From contig JACOVT010000057.1 in the NCBI GenBank assembly GCA_016177165.1, forward strand, positions 1 through 6,811: DNA of 6,811 bases. The letters run 5' to 3'. The position numbers and the translations under genes were made by a program. Under the pieces are notes generated by a model. The model was not told the origin of the DNA. It ran no database searches and saw only the letters and a list, made by a program, of their open reading frames with translations. Shown here piece by piece: positions 1-5,066 of this stretch. Position 1 is the first letter of the stretch, and every line of letters starts with the position of its first letter. The stretch is from Microcaldota archaeon (GTDB lineage: Archaea; B1Sed10-29; JACOVT01).

Positions 1-48
1 ATGAATACTGCAAGGAACTAGATCTGGAGCAAACGCCAGCGCGGCTGG

Positions 49-171
49 CTATTTACTAGCGTACCCTACGCCTGCGCTCTTTAGGACATCCATGAACTCA
101 TAAACAAACTTGTCCAAATCGGACAACGGCTTTTCAAAACGGATGCCGCCCTCCGAGAACCCAATCTTCAT
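49..171 (-). pseudogene. N-terminal fragment of an archaeal nucleotidyltransferase-like protein (40 codons)
   Basis: Read on the minus strand, an ATG at 171 opens a 40-residue frame closed by TAG at 49-51. It begins MKIGFSEGGIRFEK, then DLDKFVYEFMDVLKSAGVGY. From memory this resembles the start of archaeal nucleotidyltransferase-fold proteins (MKI.F.EGGI.FEK..DLDKFV..F...L...G..Y), which normally continue into a YVIVSGYVAILFGR-type glycine-rich catalytic region over roughly 200 residues. Here the frame ends right after GVGYASK, and neither other frame between 48 and 1 resumes that motif, so the catalytic part is missing. A well-placed TATA box (193-202) shows the start is, or was, a real transcription unit. 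A GCCAGC/GCTGGC hairpin (35-49) lies directly at the stop. It could be a decayed gene, a truncation by rearrangement at its 3' side, or a genuine micro-protein. The family assignment rests on recall of the N-terminal pattern only. Confidence 0.5.
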
Positions 172-192
172 GCAATCCTGAAGCCCGCGAAA

Positions 193-202
193 CTTTAAAA
201 GC
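193..202 (-). promoter_or_regulatory. TATA box of the minus-strand fragment gene
   Basis: On the minus strand this reads GCTTTTAAAG, a good archaeal TATA box. Its centre lies about 26 nt upstream of the ATG at 171, so transcription would start at or next to the A of the start codon. That implies a leaderless mRNA. Confidence 0.55.
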
Positions 203-215
203 ATTCCAACATCAA

Positions 216-225
216 CCTAATAAGC
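216..225 (+). promoter_or_regulatory. Weak TATA-like element before the PRC-barrel gene
   Basis: CCTAATAAGC is an A/T patch in a GC-richer intergenic region. Its centre is about 25 nt before an in-frame GTG (246) and 31 nt before the preferred ATG (252), so it could give a leaderless or near-leaderless transcript. The match to the TATA consensus is poor. Confidence 0.3.
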
Positions 226-251
226 AGCAAGCGCGCAACAATCCCGTGACC

Positions 252-848
252 ATGCGCCTGTTCCGCGACCTGCTGAGCAAGAATGCCGTATGCGGTGGCG
301 AGCCTTTTGGCGCAATAGCGGACTTTGTCATCGAGGCCTCAAGCTGGTTGTGCTCTGCGTTCATGCTTTCGGTGGGCGAGCCAACGAAGCCCAACGATAT
401 TTCGGTGAAGTTTAGAACCGCGATGCTTTCCTTGCTCTCGAGCGTCTCGGATAGGAGTGCCGAATTCAAGAAGAAAGACCTCAAGGGACAGGCGGAAAGC
501 ATCGCCCAGAACCCTATTATCATCGTGGCTTCCAACCTGCTCGGCGTGAACCTGGTTGACGAGAAGGGCGCGAGGATCGGTAGCCTCGTTGACCTTGAGG
601 CTGATAATGGTGGGAGGATCACGGGTTTTGTGGTGACGAAGAGTTCTTTCGGCAGGCCCGTGAAGGTTGTGCAAAAGAAGTTTAACTCGCGGCCGCTCAT
701 CGGGAATTATGGGGTGATGACCAACGTGGACGAGCCCAAGCTGCGGAAGGCTTTCGAGTGCGAGTCGTTCGTGGTTCCTGTCTCCATGTTCAGGCGCGCT
801 GAGGAGGGCGGCTTCCTGTCGGCTCCCAGAATAGTTGTTTCAGCGTAG
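252..848 (+). CDS. PRC-barrel domain protein (two PRC-like segments)
   Basis: A 198-residue soluble protein with no signal peptide or membrane segment. Two stretches have the PRC-barrel pattern, a short beta-barrel fold found in archaeal proteins and in RNA-processing and photosystem proteins. The first is residues 1-30 (LLSKNAV..G..FG.I.DFVIE). The second, clearer one is about 96-131 (LLGVNLVDEKGARIGSLVDL, then GRITGFVVT). The tail (SFVVPVSMF near 172-180) also fits the end of a barrel strand set. Residues 45-90 between them are charged and probably linker or helical. The ATG at 252 was preferred because the first PRC strand begins at MRLF; an in-frame GTG at 246 adds two residues and sits at better leaderless spacing. 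It is a single gene, divergent from the fragment gene and convergent with sod. The cellular role is unknown; in archaea such proteins are often adaptor or RNA-associated, which is family knowledge and not visible here. Confidence 0.7.
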   Translation: MRLFRDLLSKNAVCGGEPFGAIADFVIEASSWLCSAFMLSVGEPTKPNDISVKFRTAMLSLLSSVSDRSAEFKKKDLKGQAESIAQNPIIIVASNLLGVNLVDEKGARIGSLVDLEADNGGRITGFVVTKSSFGRPVKVVQKKFNSRPLIGNYGVMTNVDEPKLRKAFECESFVVPVSMFRRAEEGGFLSAPRIVVSA

Positions 849-851
849 TTT

Positions 852-912
852 ACTTCTTTTTTCCCGCATCCGCATGACTTCATTTCTTCTTTTTCCGGCA
901 TCCGCATGTCTT
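852..912. repeat. Imperfect tandem duplication of about 30 bp
   Basis: Copy one (852-880) and copy two (882-912) share the pattern A.TTCTT(C)TTTT.CC.GCATCCGCATG.CTT, including the 11-bp identity GCATCCGCATG. The copies differ by a few substitutions and a 2-bp length change. On the plus strand they supply two T-tracts. On the minus strand both carry the core TGCGGATGC, which codes C-G-C in the micro-ORF. Confidence 0.75.
857..894 (+). terminator. Oligo-T tracts ending the PRC-barrel transcript
   Basis: Two pyrimidine runs follow the stop codon of the PRC-barrel gene: TTTTTT at 857-862 and TTTTT at 890-894. Archaeal RNA polymerase terminates at such T-rich stretches without needing a hairpin. 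They lie inside a duplicated element. Confidence 0.45.
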
Positions 913-918
913 ACACAT
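880..918 (-). CDS. Putative 12-residue CxxCxC micro-protein
   Basis: ATG at 918 opens a frame reading MCKTCGCRKKKK and ends at TGA (880-882). The upstream sequence GGAGTGAT (923-930) is a near-complete archaeal Shine-Dalgarno, 4 nt before the ATG, which is the best ribosome binding site in the window. The peptide has three cysteines as CxxCxC (positions 2, 5 and 7) and a wholly basic tail, suggesting metal binding and possibly nucleic-acid contact; both are inference. It lies 48 nt beyond the sod stop codon on the same strand, so it would be the second cistron of the sod transcript. That would explain why it has a Shine-Dalgarno while the promoter-proximal genes seem leaderless. It overlaps copy two of the local duplication. 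I do not recognise the family, and chance cannot be excluded for so short a frame. Confidence 0.4.
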   Translation of the reverse strand: MCKTCGCRKKKK

Positions 919-922
919 TATT

Positions 923-930
923 ATCACTCC
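923..930 (-). promoter_or_regulatory. Strong Shine-Dalgarno of the micro-ORF
   Basis: On the minus strand this reads GGAGTGAT, complementary to the 16S 3' end apart from one missing G, and is followed by AATA and then ATG. It determines the start of the 12-codon frame at 918. Confidence 0.5.
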
Positions 931-948
931 ACTATTCCATCACGCCAT

Positions 949-976
949 GCTATTATTCAATGGCTATTATTCAATG
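949..976. repeat. Perfect 14-bp tandem repeat across the sod stop codon
   Basis: GCTATTATTCAATG occurs twice head to tail (949-962 and 963-976) with no mismatch. On the minus strand each copy contains ATT GAA TAA TAG, that is Ile-Glu and two stops. The last sense codons and stop of the superoxide dismutase gene are therefore duplicated just beyond the gene. Confidence 0.9.
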
Positions 977-1575
977 CGGTACTTCTCAACGAGCTCGTTG
1001 ACGTGCTTCCAGTCGATCGTCTTCATGAACGCCTCGATGTAGTCTTTTCGTTTCGTGCCGTAGTCTATAAAGTAGGCGTGTTCGTACACGTCCAGCACCA
1101 GGAGGGGCGTGCAGTTCCAGACGCCGCCTTGGTTGTGGACGTCGCACAAGTAGTTGAAGAGTTTCCCGTCGTCCCAGTCCCACGCCAAGACAACCCAGCC
1201 GCGCGACGCCACCCCGAGCGCGCGGAACTCCTTTTCCCAAGTTTCTAGGGAGGCGAAATCGCGCTCTATGAGTTTTGCGATCCGAGTCCCTTTTGGCGGG
1301 AGGTTCCCGCCCATGTTGTCAAAGTAGGACTCGTGCAGCTTGATGGCGTTCTTTGCGAACGTCTCCTCAACCTTGAGCTCGCGGATGCCGGAATACGTGG
1401 CGTTGGCGTCCGACACGTCCAGACCCTCGAGGCGGGACTCGATCTCGTTTAGCTTCTTGACATAGCCCGCGTAAAGAACGTCATGGTGCTCTGAAATCTG
1501 CCTCTCTGTGAGGCCGGGAACGCTCTTGTACTTCAATGGCTTGACTGCCCTCTCTTTTCTTGTCACGCTGACCAC
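967..1575 (-). CDS. sod: Superoxide dismutase (Mn/Fe family)
   Basis: A 202-residue cytosolic enzyme (no signal peptide) of the Mn/Fe SOD family, which converts superoxide to oxygen and hydrogen peroxide. The metal ligands align as H30 (in ISEHHDVLY), H81 (in KLHESYF), D162 and H166 (in LDVYEHAYF). The second-sphere Tyr is Y38. The active-site Gln comes from the C-terminal domain (Q149 in HNQGG), with Ala (A77) where Fe-type enzymes carry Gln, which favours a Mn-type or cambialistic enzyme. The usual second-sphere His of the first helix (HxxxHHxxYV) is replaced by Leu/Tyr (L34, Y35). Length is normal for the family. The start is GTG at 1575 because a TATA box lies 26-27 nt upstream; GTG at 1566 is the alternative. 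It is transcribed divergently from the beta-helix gene across a 40-nt gap, and the CxxCxC micro-ORF follows downstream. Confidence 0.95.
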   Translation of the reverse strand: MVSVTRKERAVKPLKYKSVPGLTERQISEHHDVLYAGYVKKLNEIESRLEGLDVSDANATYSGIRELKVEETFAKNAIKLHESYFDNMGGNLPPKGTRIAKLIERDFASLETWEKEFRALGVASRGWVVLAWDWDDGKLFNYLCDVHNQGGVWNCTPLLVLDVYEHAYFIDYGTKRKDYIEAFMKTIDWKHVNELVEKYRIE

Positions 1576-1576
1576 C

Positions 1577-1585
1577 GCTTTTAAG
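1577..1585 (+). promoter_or_regulatory. TATA box of the beta-helix surface-protein gene
   Basis: GCTTTTAAG on the plus strand. Transcription would start near 1607, giving a leader of about 10 nt. The sequence before the start (AGGTTGCGTT) has no convincing Shine-Dalgarno. The two divergent TATA boxes are only about 20 nt apart, so polymerase occupancy at one may exclude the other. Confidence 0.45.
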
Positions 1586-1597
1586 CATAATCTGCGT

Positions 1598-1604
1598 GTT
1601 TAAG
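1598..1604 (-). promoter_or_regulatory. TATA box of sod
   Basis: On the minus strand this reads CTTAAAC. Its centre is about 26 nt before the GTG at 1575, predicting a leaderless sod mRNA. It lies within the short gap shared with the divergent surface-protein gene. Confidence 0.5.
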
Positions 1605-1618
1605 TAGGTTGCGTTGTG

Positions 1619-4237
1619 ATGGAAACCAAAACGCCTGCGATTACGGTCTTGTTCATTATACTCGTGCCGCAGCTTGCGCAGGCCGCAATATTCTCCGTAT
1701 GCCCGACTGGCGGTGGCGCCCTGCCGGCGGGGTGCAACTACTTCAACATACAGAACGCAATCAACAACGCCACGACCGGCGACACGGTTGCGATTCGGGC
1801 CGGGACGTACAACGAGACGCTTGAATTGAACGTCTCTTACTTCAACCTGACCGGCAACGCGTCGTGGGGCAGCGTGATAATAAACGGCACAAACACCAAC
1901 AGGCTTGCTGCGCTGAACGTTACAGCCAATTACTCAAACGTGTCCAACCTGACGCTGACATCCGGCTTTCATGGAGTGTACGTGGGTCCTGATGTAACGC
2001 GTAGGGGAGGCAACTGGTCGGTGTTCAACAACATACTCGTGACCAACATGACAACGGCTGCTGCGGTTGACAATTACGGTTTTGCGGTCGGGCACAATGT
2101 GATCGGCGTCAACGCCACGAACCTTCAGGTGGACAACCTGTCCAACACGGGTGGCAGGATTCCTGTCGGTATATTCCTTTTTGGCGGCTCCAACTTTGGC
2201 AACTACACAAACGTTACCGTGTCGAACATAAGCGCCAGCAGCGTGAGGGCCGACGGCATACTGATAAGGAGCTCTAACCACAACTTTTATGGCAACCTGA
2301 CCATCTACAACGTGTCACTCATCAATGCAGCCGCCGCGGACGTTGACGTGATGGGGCTGACGTTTGACAGTTTCGCGGACATCGGGGAGACTCCCAACCC
2401 CAGCCACTTAAACTTTTACGCAGACACCAACATAACCCTCGTGCAGGCGATGCCCGGGGATGATGGCGTCGCGGCTGGCCTCAACCTGCAGGAGGACAAC
2501 CTTGACATATCTGCGGATAACATTACCTTCCTTGGCAGGGTTTATGTCAACAACGTTACCAGCCTAAGGGCAGTGAGCGCGGGGGACGATCACGCCATGG
2601 GCATATCGATAGGCGACGTCTCGGTTACCAACATACGCTTTCTGGGGGACGTGATAGTCAACAACATAAGTTCCGGGGAGCATGCGGTCGGGATACAGCT
2701 TTGGCCGGGCGTGGTGGCAAACAACGTCAGCTTTGCAGGGTCTGTTCTTGTCAGCAACGTGTCTGGGAATGCGGCGAGCGGCAACTATGGGGCGAGGCTG
2801 CTTGTGGGGACTAGCGTGGTGACCGGCGCCATCACGGTGATGAACATAACCAACACTGCAGGCAACTCGATGGGTTTTGAGGTGTGGACCGCTTCCAACA
2901 CGCTGTCGCACATACGCTCGGATGGCATATCAACCACCGGCGGCATAGCGTATGGCGTAGGGATCGAGACCACGAACGAGTATCTTCCTTCGCTGTTCGT
3001 GGGCAACATAACCGGAAGCAATGGGGGCATCGGCGTCTGGCTTGACACCACCACAAACGGCATAACAATAAACAACCTGACGACTGCCGGGGTGATCCGG
3101 TCGGCTGACGTGTTCGTGGACACTTCTGCAGGAACCAACACGATAGGCAACGGTTCTTTTAGGAGCACGGCGAACAATTCTATAAACTTCACTGCTTTCA
3201 CCGGCACGTTCAACACGACCAACGTGTCGTACAACGTTTCAAACGTCTCCTACACGGGCGCGTCCACCGGGACTTTCTCAGCGTTCTGGTGGCTCAACAT
3301 AACTGTACAGGACCGTGACAACAGCTTGAAGATAAGCGGCGCGACTGTTACGGTGAACAACTCGAGCAGCACCAACCAGGCGACCCTTACCAGCGCGGTT
3401 GACGGGACCACTTCATCGCTGCTGTTGCGCGGGGTGACGATCACCGCAGCAGCGACGACCAACAGTTATCCTTACAACGTAACGGCAACCAAGTCATCGT
3501 ATGACGGCGCGACCAACACGCTAAGTCTGGTGGATGCCAATGCCACGATCGTGAGGTTGCGGGGGCAGCAGTCGTACATCCTCTTTCCTCCACCTGTAAC
3601 TGGTGATGACGGTGGTGGTGGGGGAGGCGGTAGAGGGGGCGTGGTCGAGCCTTGCACCGGTCTTTGCCTGCCGCCGGACCAGCCGTACGACCCGCAAACT
3701 AGGATAGAAACAATAGTGGATCAAGGTTTTACAACAGGAGGGGGGCTTTCAAAGTTCGCCTGCTACCTGCCCACCCTGCCTCCACCTAGCAGCGAAGTGT
3801 ATGCTTTCGTGGATGCCCGTAATTCCACGACTAATAGGACGCAGTGCAACTGGCAGCTGCGGTTCAACGTGCCAAACGACTGGCTTGAACAGGCAGGAAT
3901 CACGCCAGAAAACGTCACACTCATGGTCTTAGACGGCAACGACTGGAAACAAGTCTACACGGAAAACATAAGCAGCGACGAAAACAACACCTACTACCGA
4001 GCGTTTGCCCCGAAAATAAACGGCGTGTTTGCAATCGCCAGTAGGACCGCAGAAGAGGGGGCTGAACTTGTGGGGTTGCAAGGAGCCGGTACCGGGACTG
4101 GTGTGGTCGGGATCGGCGGGTTGTCTGTGAAAAGGTTTGGCATCCTTTCGCAGTCGATGCCAGAATTGTTGCTTGTTGGGCTGTTCGCAGCTGTGGCGTG
4201 CTACATGTACGTGGGTGACCTGCGCAGGTTTGCGTGA
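1619..4237 (+). CDS. Secreted beta-helix surface protein with PGF-pre-PGF domain
   Basis: An 872-residue exported, membrane-anchored protein. Residues 1-22 are a Sec signal peptide with a likely AQA cleavage site. Residues about 30-540 are a right-handed parallel beta-helix: GDTVAIRAGTYNETL is the typical first-coil pattern, followed by many N-[VIL]-[ST] turns. Residues about 556-645 (NITVQDRDN..ISGATVTV) look like a carboxypeptidase-regulatory or Ig-like beta-sandwich. A Gly-rich linker follows (about 664-675), then a PGF-pre-PGF domain (about 699-810), recognised by VYAFVDARN, LRFNVPNDWL, ITPENVTLMVLDGNDW and a closing GVFAIAS. A hydrophobic segment (about 846-862, LLLVGLFAAVACYMYVG) ends in basic DLRRFA. 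There are about 45 N-x-S/T sequons, so heavy N-glycosylation is expected. No acidic catalytic cluster of a polysaccharide lyase was seen, so an adhesive or carbohydrate-binding envelope role is likelier than catalysis. An in-frame GTG at 1616 adds one residue. A terminator follows. Confidence 0.85.
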   Translation: METKTPAITVLFIILVPQLAQAAIFSVCPTGGGALPAGCNYFNIQNAINNATTGDTVAIRAGTYNETLELNVSYFNLTGNASWGSVIINGTNTNRLAALNVTANYSNVSNLTLTSGFHGVYVGPDVTRRGGNWSVFNNILVTNMTTAAAVDNYGFAVGHNVIGVNATNLQVDNLSNTGGRIPVGIFLFGGSNFGNYTNVTVSNISASSVRADGILIRSSNHNFYGNLTIYNVSLINAAAADVDVMGLTFDSFADIGETPNPSHLNFYADTNITLVQAMPGDDGVAAGLNLQEDNLDISADNITFLGRVYVNNVTSLRAVSAGDDHAMGISIGDVSVTNIRFLGDVIVNNISSGEHAVGIQLWPGVVANNVSFAGSVLVSNVSGNAASGNYGARLLVGTSVVTGAITVMNITNTAGNSMGFEVWTASNTLSHIRSDGISTTGGIAYGVGIETTNEYLPSLFVGNITGSNGGIGVWLDTTTNGITINNLTTAGVIRSADVFVDTSAGTNTIGNGSFRSTANNSINFTAFTGTFNTTNVSYNVSNVSYTGASTGTFSAFWWLNITVQDRDNSLKISGATVTVNNSSSTNQATLTSAVDGTTSSLLLRGVTITAAATTNSYPYNVTATKSSYDGATNTLSLVDANATIVRLRGQQSYILFPPPVTGDDGGGGGGGRGGVVEPCTGLCLPPDQPYDPQTRIETIVDQGFTTGGGLSKFACYLPTLPPPSSEVYAFVDARNSTTNRTQCNWQLRFNVPNDWLEQAGITPENVTLMVLDGNDWKQVYTENISSDENNTYYRAFAPKINGVFAIASRTAEEGAELVGLQGAGTGTGVVGIGGLSVKRFGILSQSMPELLLVGLFAAVACYMYVGDLRRFA

Positions 4238-4274
4238 GCCAGCATTCCCGCAACCGCCAGCATCACCCACTCAA

Positions 4275-4312
4275 CAGCGCTTGGGAGCGCTGGGCCGTGA
4301 TCCTTTTTTTTT
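4275..4312 (+). terminator. Hairpin plus T9 terminator of the surface-protein gene
   Basis: CAGCGCT (4275-4281), loop TGGG, AGCGCTG (4286-4292) form a perfect 7-bp stem, followed 11 nt later by nine T residues (4304-4312). It sits 38 nt after the stop codon at 4237. The T9 run alone would suffice for archaeal termination. A second T6 run (4340-4345) may act as backup. Confidence 0.75.
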
Positions 4313-4323
4313 GTTCTCCCTCT

Positions 4324-4372
4324 AATGTAGCCTACCAAGTTTTTTGTTCCTTTCCAATGTAGCCCGCAAGTT
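4324..4372 (+). repeat. Pair of imperfect 17-18 bp direct repeats upstream of the PKD gene
   Basis: AATGTAGCCTACCAAGTT (4324-4341) and AATGTAGCCCGCAAGTT (4356-4372) match except for one change and one deletion around the centre. They start 32 bp apart, about three helical turns, so both would face the same side of the DNA. They lie between the terminator and the TATA box of the next gene, a position suited to an activator or repressor site. Confidence 0.6.
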
Positions 4373-4385
4373 GGCATAGCCTCTT

Positions 4386-4401
4386 GGAAAAGGCTTTTAT
4401 A
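4386..4401 (+). promoter_or_regulatory. BRE and TATA box of the PKD-domain gene
   Basis: A purine-rich BRE-like GGAAAAGG (4386-4393) runs directly into CTTTTATA (4394-4401), the best promoter in the window. The TATA centre is 27 nt before the ATG at 4425, predicting a leaderless mRNA. This decides the start in favour of ATG 4425 over the in-frame TTG at 4413. Confidence 0.65.
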
Positions 4402-4424
4402 CCAATTGCTCGTTGCGGTTACCA

Positions 4425-4979
4425 ATGGTTGCGCTGGCAATAGGGCACTCGGCTGCCCTGCTTCTTATAGTGGGTATCGTAGCTGCCGTGGGGGGCGGCG
4501 CGTTCATAGCGTTCAGCGTGTCAAAGCCGGCGCCTCCGCCCGCTGTCGTGTCCGGGCAGGTCGAGTATTTCTGGGATTTCGGGGACGGGGCGCAGGCAGC
4601 TGGTTTCAACCCAACCCACACATACAAGAAGGCTGGTACCTACCAGATCGTGCTTACGGCCCGTAATGGGACCAATGCGGTTACACAGACTTTTAACGTG
4701 AGCGTCAATGAGGGGCAGGTGTTTACCCCGAGCGTTGTCGAGGTCTCGTCTTCCACTTTGGAGACCAACGCGCAGAGGTGCACTGGCAAGGGGGCCTGCA
4801 ACAGCAACGGCGTGTGCAATCCTGACGTTGGTGAGAACGCCAACAACTGCGGCGACTGCTGCGGCATCGGGCAGGAACTACCTCTATCGACGCTGTGCAC
4901 CTGCCCGCCCGGTTCAAAACGCATTCCTGGAAATGTTACGGCAGCATGCGGGACGTTCAGGTGCGTGCCGCTCTCCTAG
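4425..4979 (+). CDS. Membrane-anchored PKD-domain protein with Cys-rich tail
   Basis: A 184-residue envelope protein. Residues 7-30 are a hydrophobic signal anchor (or uncleaved signal peptide) ending at a Pro-rich hinge (KPAPPP, 34-39). Residues about 46-94 are a PKD domain, an Ig-like beta-sandwich of extracellular proteins. Its landmarks are WDFGDG (50-55), the HTYKKAGTY turn (65-73) and a closing strand TFNVSV. Residues 118-180 hold ten cysteines, an even number suggesting five disulfides outside the cell. They include the G-V-C-N-P-(x3)-G-E-N...C-x-x-C-C pattern, similar to C-rich calcium-loop-like repeats in archaeal surface proteins. N-glycosylation sequons occur at N81, N91 and N170. 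It has its own promoter, separate from the beta-helix gene upstream, but is likely to act in the same envelope layer. The domain calls are secure; the biological role is unknown. Confidence 0.8.
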   Translation: MVALAIGHSAALLLIVGIVAAVGGGAFIAFSVSKPAPPPAVVSGQVEYFWDFGDGAQAAGFNPTHTYKKAGTYQIVLTARNGTNAVTQTFNVSVNEGQVFTPSVVEVSSSTLETNAQRCTGKGACNSNGVCNPDVGENANNCGDCCGIGQELPLSTLCTCPPGSKRIPGNVTAACGTFRCVPLS

Positions 4980-5006
4980 TCCTCCTGCCTCTGTTTGGCA
5001 ACAATA

Positions 5007-5017
5007 GGTTTATAAGC
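5007..5017 (+). promoter_or_regulatory. TATA box of the regulator-sufCS operon
   Basis: GGTTTATAAGC is a strong TATA match. Initiation is expected near 5039, leaving about 28 nt of leader before ATG 5067. A second TATA-like sequence, GTTATAAC (5031-5038), could instead start transcription near 5060 with a very short leader. Confidence 0.55.
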
Positions 5018-5023
5018 GACGCA

Positions 5024-5038
5024 AACCGCGGTTATAAC
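5024..5038. promoter_or_regulatory. Operator-like palindromes in the suf operon promoter
   Basis: AACCGCGGTT (5024-5033) is a perfect 10-bp palindrome, and GTTATAAC (5031-5038) is a perfect 8-bp palindrome sharing three bases with it. They lie between the TATA box and the predicted initiation site, where a bound repressor would block polymerase. The gene immediately downstream codes for an HTH protein, so autoregulation is the simplest reading. This is inferred from position and symmetry only. Confidence 0.45.
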
Positions 5039-5066
5039 TGAGTAATATAGTTGCTCGTGTTACAAC

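Noticed and set aside
35..49. GCCAGC-GCG-GCTGGC hairpin as a terminator
   Set aside because: The stem is perfect but no T-tract follows in the direction of the minus-strand frame, so it is only noted as a possible structure or breakpoint mark.
212..700. Long minus-strand frames opposite the PRC-barrel gene
   Set aside because: They lie antisense to a gene with recognisable PRC-barrel motifs, show no domain pattern, and have no promoter or ribosome site of their own.
707..907. 66-codon minus-strand frame containing SCGCGKKE
   Set aside because: Apart from the duplicated Cys-Gly-Cys segment it is simply antisense to the end of the PRC-barrel gene. Only the short CxxCxC frame at 880-918 has a good Shine-Dalgarno.
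835..1248. Plus-strand frame of 137 codons across sod
   Set aside because: It is the complement of the clearly homologous superoxide dismutase gene and its residues resemble no family.
1938..3300. Possible CRISPR-like or DNA tandem repeats in the beta-helix gene
   Set aside because: The recurring AAC-rich motifs are degenerate and irregularly spaced, and reflect repeated Asn-x-Ser/Thr codons of the protein fold.
3604..3640. GGT/GGG-rich run as a simple-sequence repeat or regulatory site
   Set aside because: It is in frame within the surface protein and codes for a Gly-rich linker between two domains, which explains it.
4986..5000. TGCC...GGCA hairpin after the PKD gene
   Set aside because: A 4-bp stem with a 7-nt loop and no following T-run is too weak to call a terminator.
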